Below, one piece after another: positions 1 to 12,761 of a stretch of DNA of 64,000 nucleotides. Source of the DNA: Anaeramoeba flamelloides (taxonomy: Eukaryota; Metamonada; Anaeramoebidae); assembly GCA_027625915.1 (NCBI GenBank), contig JANTQA010000016.1, positions 625,001-689,000 on the forward strand. The letters run 5' to 3'. Within the stretch, counting starts at the first letter, position 1. Each line of letters starts with the position of its first letter. Under the pieces are notes generated by a model. The model saw nothing but the letters and a program-made list of their open reading frames with translations. It was not told the origin of the DNA and made no database searches. The translations under genes were made by a program, and so were the position numbers.

Positions 1-1452
1 GAACTGATTAGAAATTAATATCATGTTTACTTAACTGTTTGACAAATTTCTTTGATAATTAAATACTTGGGTCTTCTTGAAAAGAAAACTAAGAATAATT
101 TATTTGAAAGACTATTTTATCAAATTTAGTCTGGTTATGAAAACAGCCAGATTGATTTTGAAAAAAAATATTTTTTTGTATTACTATTTTTAATTATTTG
201 CATTTCAATTCTAATTTCTGGAGACAGTTATAATAGTTTTTCAGATGGTTATTTAAATCCAAATTTGATAGAAATTTTGTAATAAAATTTTGAAATATTT
301 TTGATTTTTTTTTTAACAAGTTTAAAGAATTATCACGTCAAGTAACTTCTCATATATTAGATCCATCCTAACATGACTTATCAACTAGAAAAAGGGATAG
401 TGTAAAAATAAACTTTTTTTGGCTTATAAAATTCAAATAACATAGGAGTTTTAAAATATCTCGAAAATACAAAAAATTCAATTAAAAAAATTAAAATTAC
501 ATTGGATCATCTTTGACAAAAAATAAAACAATAAAAAAAAAAGCTTGTAAAAAATCCCCATTTTATATAATCAAATTTTAAAAACAAAATTAATTTTTTC
601 TTTTTTTAAATTTACAATGTTTAAATCTCTTCAATTTGATATAAATTAAATCCTGAAGAACAAAATTAAATTTAATTCGATTTAATATAATTTGTGGTTA
701 GATTGTAACCCTCTATATTTGAATAAATAAAGATTTGGAATCATTCATAAAGATAAAAAATAACTGATTTAAAAATTGATAAAAAAAAAAATCTTCTGGA
801 TTTCAAAAAGCTACACTTCAGAAATTAATACACCTACTTTCAAATTTATAATTTATAATGATTCTAATTGGAAAAATATATATCACTTCTTGATATATAT
901 TTCTAAAAGAAACTTAAGAAAGTTTAATTTCACTAAAAAAGTCTCTTTTGTTGGTTTTTAATTACACCATAATTATTTAGCACTTCTAGAGATAATTTCG
1001 GGTGGGCAGAATAATCACTAATAAATATATTTTAATATTTTGAATGGTAATGACTGAAGGTTAATACCTTAAAATCTTTTTCAATTTTTAAAGACGATAA
1101 AAGAGTTTATTTAAATAGCTTTCAATTTAATTTTGTCTATTTCCAAATCTTGGAATTTGTTTTGAGATTTTGATCTATTGTTTGATAGAATACCATTTAA
1201 TCGCTTTGTTTCGAATAAATATAAGACCTTAAAATTTAAAAAAAACATAAAAAAATTGTATTAAAATCATAATTCTCCAATATTTTGATATCTAAGAAAT
1301 CAAATGGAATAATTGTTCCATTTTCGCACTAATTGCTTGGATTTTTTTTCTCTTTTTAATCATTTTTCCATCCTTTTTCTTTTTTTTTTAATATCTTTTG
1401 ATTTTTTATTTTGAACTCCCTTTTCTAAAAGAAAAAAAACCATTTAAATAAA
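1..1452. other. AT-rich flank upstream of the USP gene, with a LINE trace
   Basis: No convincing gene is visible. A 61-codon reading frame at 776-961 lacks any family signal and is treated as chance. Bases about 600-722, read on the minus strand, resemble 34595-34700, the sequence leading into the LINE fragment there (shared core around ATCTAACCACAAAT and AATCGAATTAAATT). This stretch is therefore probably an antisense scrap of the same LINE. The last 130 bases before the USP start are pyrimidine-rich and probably contain its promoter, but no specific element can be named. Confidence 0.4.
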
Positions 1453-4400
1453 ATGACAAACATTGATCACGAGGTAATATACGGGATGGGTTTCCCAAAA
1501 AGTAAAGTTGAAATGGTTCTAAAACGATTAGGAAATAGTGCAACGACTGATGATGTCGTTGAGGAGTTGTTAAAAAACCAAAATGTTGACCAACCAATGG
1601 GTAATTCTCCTTATGATGTGCCGAACCGTGATTCTGTAAATAATCAAAACCAAAACAATACGAACCAATTTACTCCCCAAAAAGGGTATGTGGGAACAGA
1701 AGAAGATGCTGTTCATTCTTTGGTAAATCTCTCGAAGAGCGGATCCACAGCGCAGGCTATGAATGACACGGAGCAGGCAATGATACAACAAGTTATCGAG
1801 GCATCAATCCTGAGCTCGCAAAACAAAACCCAGGATCTTGATTCGTGGTACAAAATGTCATGGCCCACAAACCCTTATGAAAGAATGCGAATTGAAGGGA
1901 TACCAACTGGTTTATTAAATGTGGGGAATACCTGTTATGTGAATTCAATGATCCAAAGCTATTTCATGTTGCCACACTTTCGAAAAAAAATTCTACAGTT
2001 TCGGCCTACGCAACAAGAAATCAAGGAATTAACAACAAACCAAAATAATGAAAAAAACGTCGACTTACCCGAATTAGAAATAATACATGAGTTTCAGCGA
2101 TTATTTTCTGCAATGATCTCTTCAAATTTACGGTTTGTGAACCCAAAAAAGCCTATCAAATTAATTTTTAATAAAGATGTTGACGAATTTTTTAAATTTG
2201 GCCAACAAAATGATGTTACTGAATTCCATGACAAGTTTTGTGATAAAATTGAAAAGGCAATTTTTTCCTTAAGCAATTTAGCACAAGAAGAAAAGCAAGA
2301 GCCAGAGCAAACAAAAAAAGAACATGGACAAGACAACAAACAAGAACAACAAAAAGAAAACGAACAAAAGCAAGAAAAAAAAAAAACATGGATGTCTGAT
2401 TTGTTTTATGGCGAATCAGTGATCTCTGTCACAGGCCTCGATGAAAAAAAAAAAGAATTTGAATTCATTAATAAAGAAGACTTAGGCAGAATCATTTTAG
2501 ATATTGAATGTGGTGATCTGTATTCCAGTTTGGATTCCTACACAATGGAGGAAGGCATCGAATACACATTACCGTCCAAATGTAAAACTACGGTTTCCAA
2601 GGAATTAAGCTTTGATAAGCTACCAAAGATTTTAATCTTCCAATTGCAAAGAGTGATGTTTGACAAAGAAAGTTTAAGAAGCAGGAAAAACAACCAACCT
2701 TTCAAATTTGAAAAGGAATTGTTTTTCGATCGATATATGTTTAAAAATCTTGAAAGAACGAGAAATACGAGAAAAAACTTGAAATTATTAAAAATTAAAA
2801 AACAGCAATTGATAGACGAATTGGAACAACTTAATGATTATGAAAATTCAAATATGTCTCTTGATCTTTCTTTAAACCATTTAGTCAAATATTTCCAAAC
2901 CATGAGTAAAGATTTGGACCCTAATATTATTGAAAACAATCAATTAGATATTATTACGCAATTTATTCAAGAACACCAAACTAAAATTGAAAAGAGAATC
3001 AAATTTTTAAAAAATGAAATAAATGAAATTGAGATCCAATTAAAAAATATTTTTGTGACAGAAAAGGAAGTTGGATATACGATTTTTTCTGTGTTGATAC
3101 ATAGAGGAATTGCTGGCAGTGGTAAGTTGATTATCTATTTTTTATTATTATTTATCTTTATTTTTATCTGTCTTTTACCTTTATGTGTAATACAATAACT
3201 ATTGTGGATATTTTTTTATTATGATTAATTTTTCTAGAATTATGCTTTTTATGAGCACCAAATTATAGTAGTGAAAAAAATACCTGAAATAAGAAAAATA
3301 CCTGACAAGATTTTTAATTGTGAATATTATGGAAAATTGTTTTCTAATTTCTAATATTAAAAATCAAATCCTTTTTCGAAGAATCAAACTTTTAAAATTA
3401 TAACTTCACCCACTTCTTAGAATGATGATTAATGGAATTACACTTGTTCAAAACACTATTCAATCAATCAAATAACAAGAATAAAAATTATCATTTTCCA
3501 AATTCCTAGCAAACCTCAATAAAACTCTATTGTTTTTCAAAAAAAGTTGATCTACTTCGGCATCAACCAATTACTTGAGTATTATATAGACACTCCACTT
3601 TAATGAACTTTGTGTAGGTTTATTAATGAGGTTCATAAAAAATTTTGATTCTTAAATAAAAGGATTTGATTTTAAATAATAGAAATAAAACAACAATTTT
3701 CCATAATATTAACAATTAAAAATCTGATCAAGTATTTTTCTCATGTCAGATATTTTTCACTACTATACTTAAAAAAATAATAATAACAATTAAATTTTGG
3801 TATTATTGATATACAATCATTTCCAAAAAGTGAAAAATCAAAAGCTTAAATAAGTTTCTATAAAAAGAAAAGAGATGAATAATACAAATATAACGGCTTG
3901 ATGGTGATGAATTTTAAATATTTTTTTGTTTAAACTTTTTGAAAATGAATTTATCAAGAAAAATATAATAATATTTATTCTTTTTTCAATGTTATAAATA
4001 ATAATAATAATAATAAATATCATATCTTTATTAAAGATATGAGAAATATTTATTATATAAATATGTATTATATGAGTTAAATAATTTTTATTTAATCACT
4101 TGTGATAAATTTTTATTACATCTTTATTATAGCCTAAGAAATTTGTATTTTTTTTATTCTGGTAAGTTCATAATAAAAATAAATAAAAATCACTTTGAAA
4201 AATTTATGAAAATATGCTTAAAGGATATTTTTTTTTGATTAAAGAATATTTTGGTTATATAAAAAAAAATTCAATTGAACCAAGTAAAAAGATTTTAGAT
4301 TCTATGAAAAAATTTAAAAATTAAAAGAATTTAAAAAATTTTAAAATTAATATATTTTTTCCAATTGAAAATATTAAAATTATATTAACAATTTAAAAAA

Positions 4401-7400
4401 TAAATCTGTAAAAGGATTTCAAAAAATTGAGAATTTAAAGAATATTATTAATGAAGGTAATTTCACTGATTTAAACCCAATTGAAAATAAAAATTATAAA
4501 AAATATCTTATTACAATTCAAAAAATCTTTAATAATTGGTTAATTAATCCTACACAAAGAATAATATTGAATATATTATAAAAGGGTCAATTTCATTTAT
4601 TCGTAAAAAGGGAAAAGATAGGGTATCTTTAAATTATAGGCCAATTTCAATTAATCAAAGTTTACCAAGATTATTTTTAAAAATGTTATATAAAATAATC
4701 GAACCTTTTTGGGAATGTATTCATAAATTTTAATTTGGGTTTCGAAAAAAATATGATACTTGAATTGTAGTCTCGGATTTGAAAAATACTTATAATAAGA
4801 TAAAATCAAATAACGAAAATAAAAATGATAAAGCTTATATTATAATGATTGATATAGCAAAATGTTTTGATTCAATTAATTTGAAAATAATTAGAAAGAC
4901 AATAAAAAAATTTATTTTAAATAAAATTATTAAAATTTTTTTTATTAAAATATTATCAAGGAGAAGATCTTGGTATATTTCAAGCAGACACGTTATCACC
5001 GGTTTTATTTGCTCTAATTTCCCATTTTCTTTTATTAAAAAGTATTCATTAACAAAGCATTACCAAATGTTTGAAGATGATTTAATCCTAATTATAAAAG
5101 GAAATCAAAACCCAAGTAAAACAAAAATTAAATTGAAATTATTATTTAATTTGGACTAAAACCTAATAAAAATAAAACAGTATATCACAAGATTTATCAA
5201 AGAATAAATATTTGAGAATTTATTTGGAAACAATTTCACATTTAGTTATTTTTTGAAAAAAAGCTAAAGAAACATGTAATAATTATAAACAATTATTTTG
5301 GAATAATTCTCTGAAAAAATAATTTAAAATTAGATTATTGATAAGTTTTTATATTCATTTAATTAGTATACGGATTAGAAATTTGTAATTATTAGATAAT
5401 TTAAAGTTAAATTATTTAAATTCTTGGATTAATTCGTGCATTACTGGAACATCCAAAATAAACAGAAATATGCCTATTCTTATTTATAAAACATAATTTA
5501 AAATTGAAAATATGATAATTTCAGTAAATAAAAAAAAAATTTAAATTTAAAAAAAAAAAATGTAAAAAATTTATCTCTTCATTATCTTTTGAAAAATTAA
5601 TTGAATTCAACGATCAAATAATAAGATTAATTGTTTTAAGATGTTTTAAATTTGCTTTCACTCAAAATTGAAATCTATAAATATAATTATAATGAATTAT
5701 TGGATTCGAATAGTTGGAAAACCACTTTTAGCTTTTCTTGAATTTTTTCTGGTTTAAATGGAAAATCAATTTATTTTCCTAATAAAACAAAAAAAAAAAA
5801 AAAAAAAAAAAAGGTTAATTTGTTGTTTTTTTTGTTTTAATTTGCGAAATACAAAGAAAATTCTTCAATTTTCTTTTTATTTCCAAGACAATTGAAAAAA
5901 AAAAAACCTCTACGACACTTTTCGTTAGGTTTTCCAGAATTTAAAAGAATAAAGATAAATCTTTGATTTTACTCAATTCCTTTAAATCTTGGAAGAGATG
6001 GACACTCAGTGGTACTCTACGAAACTCCAGAAAAATATTTTTACATTAATATAAATCAAAATCAAATATATACAACTCAAAGATATGAAATTTATTCATC
6101 AAGTTCAACGATTTTAAAATTCTGAAAACATTTACTAATTGTTTAAATAGAGACTAAACTTTTGGAAAAAAAAAAAAATTCAAAATTTTTCCATCTTTCT
6201 GCCAATATTTTAGTTAAGCATAAAATTGCTTATTTAAATTTATATTCAGAATTTTTTTTTTCTTTTTTAAGTAATTTCAATCAAATTAATTTTTTTATTA
6301 TGTAATTTCTGTGATACAATATAACATTATTTCTAAATAAATAAAATAATAAAACAATGTAGGGCATTATTTTTCTTTTATTTATGATCCAAAAAATGAA
6401 CAATGGTGGAAATTCAATGATAGAGAAGTTTTACGTGTTAGCGAAGAGGAAGCAATGCGAAATTCAATTGGTGAAAAAAATCGATCAACAAATGCATATT
6501 GCTTAATTTATGTAACATCTGATTTTGAAAAGTCTGATCTTCTAGAATCAATTATCAAGCATAGAAAATATATTCCAGAAGAAATCCAAAAGGAAATTAA
6601 AGATCAAAATAAACAATTTAAAAACGAAATTAAAAAATGGGATGAACAAGAAAAAAAACAGCAGATAAGAAAAGATATGAATGACATACAAAAATTAATG
6701 AATGAAAAATATGATCATATTTCAAAATATGTTGATGTTGAAGGTAAACATGCAAACATGAGAGCATTAAAGAGTTTAATTCATTACTCGTGTTATATTA
6801 AAAATGAAAATGTCACTAAAAAATTTTTATTGGATGAAATAATTTATGAACACTTTATAAAAGAATATGAAAAAGAAATAAAAATGGAAACCGAAAAGGT
6901 AAAATTAATAAATGAGTTACTTCCTGAAAATGAGGATAGAAATGCCAAGGGGGGAGAAAAGAAATTGGGTGTGGAAAATGAAAAGGAAATCGAAATAGAA
7001 AAGGAAAAGAAAATGGAAATGAAAAGTGAAAAGAAAATGGAAATAGAAATTGAAAATGAAATAAAAAAAGAAAATATTCCTTTCGACCCAATGCAAATGC
7101 AGTATGACGAACAAAAAATTAAAGAAATTAAAGAATATTCAGATAAAATGGAAACTGAATTATTCAAAAATATCTCAAAAGATGTACTCACAAGGCAAGT
7201 GGATCAAATAAGATTTAATTTTGCCGAGTATCAAACTTTTTATAAAATGCTGCTATCTGCTTTAAAAAATATCTTAATAAGGGATTATCTGGAAGCTATG
7301 AATCAAATATATTATATTTATGAGAAAATACATAAAAGCAATCAAATAAATACTTTTAAAATGGATCTAGTATTGTTAAGCAAGCTTTGCCAAAAGGAAA

Positions 7401-7897
7401 TTATTTTAGATTCTCTTCAATTTTTCAATCAGATATCCACCAAAAATAATAAAAATGATCAAATTCATAATAATAATGATAAAGATATGCAAAATATCGA
7501 TCTGATTAGTATCGGGGAAAGGCATATTAATAATATCAAATCTTCATCAATAATAACCAGTTTAATGGATAAAAAAAAGGAATCTCTGGATCATTCCTTA
7601 ATGGATATACTTTTCCCCTCGAGTTCAAATAATATTTTAAAAAATTTCCTTCTCTTGGCAAACCAATTTTATGAAATAAATAAAAAACTTGAACACTTGC
7701 AATATGAAAAATTAGTTACCTTAATTAAAAATCTTATTGAACTGTTGCGTAATCCTATTAAATTCTTATCCTTTGAGCCAGATTTACCTAATTTGAATAA
7801 GTTCCAACCAATTGAATCAAATTTATTTAACGAACTTGAAGAATATTTTATCAAAATACAAAATGAATTTCAAGATTACTTTAATAATAAACATTAA
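1453..7897 (+). CDS. USP25/USP28-like ubiquitin carboxyl-terminal hydrolase
   Basis: Two exons, 1453-3121 and 6363-7897, give a protein of 1067 residues. It is a cysteine protease that removes ubiquitin from substrates. Residues about 5-42 look like a UBA domain (GMGFPKSKVEMVL) and about 105-122 like a ubiquitin-interacting motif. The Cys box GLLNVGNTCYVNSMIQ has the catalytic Cys at 161. The His box GHYFSFIYDP (His 558) and WWKFND (Asn575/Asp576) appear only after splicing. Between the boxes lies the helical insertion typical of human USP25/28 (FFDRYM...TRNTRKNLKLLKIK), and after the His box come SIGEKNRSTNAYCLIYV, as in USP25/28 (SYGGLRNVSAYCLMYI). The tail (610-1067) is charged, with a K/E-rich tract at 160-200 residues past the splice. 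The GTAAGT donor at 3122 and the AG at 6361-6362 keep the frame exactly. The catalytic triad looks complete. Confidence 0.93.
3264..3768. mobile_element. MITE with about 75-bp terminal inverted repeats (family A)
   Basis: The left end reads TATAGTAGTGAAAAAAATAC and the right end is its inverse, TATTTTTCACTACTATA. The match continues inward for about 75 bp through AATATTATGGAAAATTGTT, with roughly 90 percent identity by eye. No transposase reading frame lies between. Ends of the form TA-TAGTAGTG resemble those of Tc1/mariner-derived MITEs. A more decayed copy lies at 43595-44095 and shares the body sequence CAAAACACTATTCAATCAAT. Confidence 0.75.
4190..5935 (+). mobile_element. Decayed LINE (non-LTR retrotransposon) reverse transcriptase
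   Basis: Reverse-transcriptase motifs can be read on the plus strand: RKKGKDRVSLNYRPISI (about 4600-4655), MIDIAKCFDSIN (motif A, from 4845), GIFQADTLSPVLFALIS (motif B, about 4970-5025, in a different frame) and FEDDLILI (the catalytic DD, about 5070). Several stops and frameshifts separate them, so it is dead. No endonuclease domain is recognised upstream, which fits 5' truncation. It sits sense-oriented inside the USP intron. The 3' region ends in a modular palindrome at 5905. Confidence 0.8.
5905..6035. repeat. Modular palindrome, copy 1
   Basis: The sequence GTTAGGTTTTCCAGAATT begins a palindromic arm that returns as TTTACTCAATTCCTTTAAAT. It is followed by the degenerate tandem CACTCAGTGGTACTCTACG, the inverse of the GTGCCGTAGA-type 10-mers. 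It is degenerate compared with copies near 35245 and 35545. It lies at the 3' side of the intronic LINE. Confidence 0.6.
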
Positions 7898-10800
7898 TAT
7901 ATTTATTTACTTACGACTTTTCATATTAAAAAAATAAAAATTTCTCCTTTTTTAATTGTTTGTTTGTTTGTTTTCTAATTTTTGAATTAATTAAAAATTA
8001 ACTAATATTATTTATTGTACGAATTAATAATTTTAAATGTTTGGAATTAATCAGGTAATGAATTGAAAATGTTATAAGCTTAATTTCTAAAATAGGGGCA
8101 GATTTTTCATCAGAAAAAAATTTGTTTAATTGTTTGTTTTTTTTTTTTTGAATAAACATGTATTTTACTAAAGTGTATAGAGATAATAGCCAATATAGAT
8201 TAATAAATTGAAATATATTATAATCATTTTATTTTTTGAAAGACAAATGAAAAAAGAAAAAAATAATAAAAAAAAAAGTTTACTACTAATTTTGTAATTT
8301 GGCTTATATTCATTAGCATCTTGGATTTAACGAAAATTAATCAAATTTTAAATATAAGATTTACTATTATATTTATTTATGTTATAAATTTAAATTATTA
8401 TTTATCTTTAATCTTGATTTTAATTTACTAAAAAGTTAAAATATTTTTGAGGTAACAAAGATATATAATTTAATAATCATTTTTTAATTCTGATTTTATT
8501 TTAAATTTTCATAATTATGTATGTTTAAAATTATTAAAATGTAAAATATTAATAAGATTTAATCATTAGTTTTTCACGAATACTAAAGAGTATATATATA
8601 TATCAATTTATTATTTCATTTTAGTCACATTTTTCGAAATCATGTTTAGTTAAAAGATAAATTATAATATAATTATATCCTTTGTTGATAATAAATAAAT
8701 AAAATTAAAATTTAAATTTCGACATTCTTAAGCAATTTTTTTTTGTTTTATTAATTTTTTATTTTAGGACTTTTATTACTATTTATTTTACTGGAAATTA
8801 AATAAATTAGTTTATTATTAATGAAAGTTATTAAATAATTTTTGTTGATTTTATGATATATATAATAGTATAATAACGATGACTATAATCAGAAATTTTA
8901 AGATTTTTATACTCAGAAACTATTCCATTATATCAATAAAAAATAAAAATGAATTTTTTTTATATATGCTAAAAGTAAAAGTAGAATATAAATAATTCAC
9001 TGAAACATTGATTTCAGTAGTAGAAAATAATTCAGGCAAGACAAAAAAAAATTGGAAAAAAAAATTATATAAAAATTTATTACTGATAATAATTCTATTT
9101 TGGTTCACTCCTCCTCTTTAAGGACGTGGATATTGATTATTTGGTCATGAAAATGATATAATATTTTTTTATTTTAATATTTTAATTATTTTTCTTCTTC
9201 TCTTTTTTATTTAGTAAATTTTCTTTGATTACTCCTTTCTCACAATACATAAATAAATTACTTAAAATTTTTATTGAAATTAAATTAATAACAAAATTAA
9301 AACTTCATCATTATTTAAGTTAGCCAATTCTAAATATTTAATAAATAAAAAAATTAACTTGTCAATATTATCCAGAGATAATAATAAAATTTACCTTAAG
9401 AGAAGTTTTTTTAACTTTTGTTGTTTTACAAAAAGAAAATCGAATAAAATCTTTCTAACAATTTGAATTTTTTCTGTCTAGATGAATTCAAATATTTGAA
9501 AATAATTTTTAATCTTATATCTCTTATTGATTAATAATGATATTTATCTGGATATGTTTTAAAAAGTTAATAAATTGAATTTATTAAAAAAAAAATAACC
9601 AAAAATCAGAATAATCCATTTGTAAATTTATTAAAATTTAAAAAAAATTATACGTTGAAAAAAATGTATCTTTTGCTATGAAAAAAAAATATTTTGGTTT
9701 GATTTAAATTTATATTTATTTTTATTTTTATAAATTTGGTTTCGAAAAATAAAGATATATTGCTATTTAACGGTAACCAATAGATAAAAGACTTGTCCAA
9801 TGTGATATAAGAAAATATCTAATATAATGAATATTTTATTTAGTAAAGTAAATTTTGGTTCGTCTTAGGGAGGAAATGGGCTTTTTTCCAGTCATAAATT
9901 ATGTCTTCTCATAATCAAAACTAAGAATTCTTTGTATATCCAGACTTACTCTTCAAAAAATTAAAAAAAATTTGAACTATAAATTATTATTTTGATAAAT
10001 TGAAATTACAAAAACCTAGATAAAGATTTAAATGTTGAAAATATCTAATTTCAAGCTATTTTTATGTAAGTAGACCATTATAATTTCTAATTCTAAATTT
10101 TTATTTTTAAGATAATCATTTTTAAATTCTATATCTTAGAATTATATTAATACAATTCTAAAAAATATATTTAAAATATAATTGGGTTATTTGGGGCGCT
10201 AATGGGTATACTTCTTATTAATTCGCCTTTTTAAATTTCCTATATAACTTTTCATAAATTGAAAGAAAATAAATGTTTAAAGTAAATAATTTTTTTCATA
10301 AAACATAACTTGAAAGAAAAAAATTGTAAAAAGAAAAATAAATGTTTAAAGTAATTAATTTCTTTCATTTTACTGGTATTCGCATCATTAATTTCAAAAA
10401 AATTACGCTTCATATTCATTTTCTTTTTTCAAATAGAAATCAGCATGAATAACCTACTTCATTTAAGATTCTATTTCTATAAGAAAATTTCAGGAAGGAA
10501 AAGAAAGTCAAAATTTTTTCCTATTTATTCTGCAAATACAAGTTTGTCCGAAAATTTTGATAAAAAAAATCTCATGAATTGCTCTTTTAAAGTATGTTTG
10601 ATGTCTCTAATAGAAATAATTACAAAAAAGATCTCATGAAGAGGAATTTTAAAAAGATCTATTGGAAGAAAATAAATTTTTTAACCAATTTTTTTTATGA
10701 TATGATTATGAATGAAATTATTTGCTTACTACATTTATTTACTTTTTACGTTTATTATGCGAATACCAGTAAAATGAAAGAAATTAATTACTTTAAACGT

Positions 10801-11476
10801 TTATTTGCTTTTTGCATTTGTTTTTTTTCAAGTTATGGTTTATTATATCGGAAATCTAAACAAGTTGAATAAATTGGCTGTATACTAATTCCAAATAAAA
10901 ATAAACCATATTTCATACAAAATAATAAAAATAATAACTTTTAAAAACTGTGACGCAAGAGACACTGTTTTAAAAAAGTCTTATAAACTGCGATTTTAAA
11001 CTGACTAGTCAACCCGTTTGAAGTGATTTGAGTGTCTCTGAATTTAAAAAATTGATCCCACTTTTTGAAAAGATCAATTAAAGTCTTAATTTTATTCAAA
11101 TTTGAAGAGACAATTTATTGATTTTAACCTCTCATTAAATTAATAAAAAAAAGTTCTAAAGTGAGTTGGTTTTGAAGAAATTAAAAATTATTTCAAAAAA
11201 AAAAGAATTAATTTTGGAATTTTATTAAATCAAAAAAAGATTTTTTGGAAAAAGGATGAATTAATTTTGGTGTAAAGTAATTTAAATCTAAACTTTTATT
11301 TTTTTTCGCCTCAAACCCGAAATTCTTTTCTTTTGAACAAATGTGTTGGCTGTTTATTTAAATATAATTTGGTTGGAAGGAAAAAAAAAAAAATGAGAGG
11401 ATTATTCAAAAATAATGCAGCACGGAATATAGATAAATAAAGACAAATAGTCTGAAGTGTAAAAATAACCATTAGT
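7898..11476. other. Intergenic AT-rich region
   Basis: This stretch lies downstream of the USP gene and, on the other strand, downstream of the syntaxin gene, so it is a convergent intergenic region. Apart from the inverted-repeat element at 10305-10839 I see only AT-rich sequence with homopolymers and no reading frame with family similarity. The overlapping frames at 10445-10872 lie inside the repeat element and are not thought to be genes. Confidence 0.5.
10305..10839. mobile_element. Inverted-repeat element, about 535 bp (ACTGGTATT family)
   Basis: The left arm (10305-10387, ATAACTTGAAAG to TTTACTGGTATTCGCAT) returns inverted at 10755-10839 (ATGCGAATACCAGTAAAATG to TTTTTTCAAGTTAT). Arms are about 83 bp with few mismatches. 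The interior has no recognisable transposase. The same inner motif ACTGGTATT(T/C)G recurs at the ends of the block at 33440-33875 and inside the mariner-like element at 13240-14150, so it marks a family. Confidence 0.7.
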
Positions 11477-11775
11477 TTAGAATTTGTGGAGAGAAAAGAC
11501 TATTGACAGAACAACAACTAAAATAATAATAGCAACGATTAAAAGGATACAACACATCTTATTTCGCGATTTTTTTTGATACTTGTTTGCGCTCCTCAGG
11601 TTGTCATTTCCATCAATGACTCGTTCACGTGAGGTTTCAACATTATCCGCAATTGTTTCAATGTTTTTTCCTTGTGTTTGGATCATTCTAATGAAAAAGT
11701 TAATGCAAAATAGTGGGATATCAGAAATTAAGAGTTTTGTAAACAGTTAAAAAAGTAAAAAAACAAGCAAAATAA

Positions 11776-11819
<44 letters not shown>

Positions 11820-12761
11820 GTAACATACGATGCTATGTCTCTCATCATTTCATTAACGTCATTAACGGCAGCTTCGATGTCCAAAATGCCTTCTTCACGT
11901 TCGTTAATAATATCATTTGTATAATTGATTTGGTTTTGTAATTTCCTATTCATTTTTTCTTCTTCAAGGCGATCGTCATCGAGTAATGACTGATTTTCAT
12001 CTTCGTCAGAAAACGTGTTTCTATTGTAAAGTAACATTTTTAAAATATAGGTTTATTTTTTTGTTTATTTCATTGAATTCGTTTTTTTATTTATTTTTTT
12101 ATTCAAAACAAACAAAAAAAAAAAAAAAAATTTAGGTTTTGTTTATATTGTTGTCAACCCAAAAAACCTAAACATTGTTTGTGTCAATTATAAAAAAGTG
12201 CGGGTGAGAATTGTTTTTCAAAGAAATTTAATACTTACGATTCTTTATGTGGAATAAATTCTCTTTGTTTTTTGTCTGATAATTTGCTTATTTGCTTATA
12301 GTTTGTTTGGAGTTCCTCAAAGAAGTTCTCTAATTTTGAGACTTTCATTTTGTTCTATTGAAAAAAAATTAAAAATAAAAGAACAAGTTCCAAACATAAG
12401 CCAATTAAAGAAAAAAACACAACTTGAAAAAAAAAAAACACAACTTTAAAAAAAAAAGAAAAAAGAAAAAAATTACCTCTTTTGAGGTATTTTGTTTCAA
12501 AACTTTCCAGTCTTGTTTAGTTCGCTTAATTGAATTGGTAATACTGTTTGTGAGATTTGAGATGTTTTTACGATGCATTTCTGTATCGTTCTTGCGACCA
12601 ATTACATTTACGAGTTGTGTTAATTGATTGATATTTTGTGCAATAATATGAATGTTACCAACAATTTTTTCATTTAGGATTGAAAACTTGTCTTTTGGTT
12701 TGGACTTTTCTTTTTTTTTTGTAAAACCAGAAGATCCGTCAAGTTGTTCTTGGAAACTCAT
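11477..12761 (-). CDS. Endosomal syntaxin (Qa-SNARE, STX7/STX12/Pep12 type)
   Basis: Four exons on the minus strand, 12761-12477, 12354-12239, 12020-11829 and 11687-11477, give 267 residues. All three introns are GT-AG and the phases agree. The N-terminal half forms a helical bundle-like region with a K/P-rich start. The SNARE motif runs from EREEGILDIEAAVNDVNEM through MIQTQGKNIETIADNV, with the zero-layer Gln in IQTQG, followed by YQKKSRNKMCC and a C-terminal membrane anchor (ILLIVAIIILVVVLSIVF). The same order and spacing (MIHEQGDVIDSIEANVE, YQRKSRK) occur in animal syntaxin-7/12. It would act on endosomes or vacuoles as the Q-SNARE in membrane fusion. Introns are short (122, 218 and 141 bp), unlike those of USP and MED12. 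The third contains a run of about 38 A/T bases. Confidence 0.92.

Larger units (their letters stand above)
3122..6362 (+). other. 3.24 kb intron of the USP gene
   Basis: The intron starts GTAAGTTG and ends ATGTAG, and removing it joins ...GIAGS to GHYFSF in frame. It separates the catalytic Cys from the catalytic His, so failure to splice would leave an inactive protein. It holds a terminal-inverted-repeat element (3264-3768), a decayed LINE in the same orientation (4190-5935) and a modular palindrome (5905-6035). The remaining sequence is plain AT-rich DNA. Confidence 0.9.

Noticed and set aside
776-961. A 61-codon plus-strand frame
   Set aside because: AT-rich composition, no motif, no matching splice context, and a frame of this size is expected by chance in such DNA.
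6844-7191. Three overlapping minus-strand frames rich in Phe and Ser
   Set aside because: They are the reverse reading of the K/E-rich tail of the USP gene. The same holds for the F/S-rich frames opposite the NT-C2, ankyrin and Myb genes.
10445-10872. Two overlapping frames of 64 and 92 codons as a possible gene
   Set aside because: They lie inside and across an arm of an inverted-repeat element and have no similarity to a transposase.
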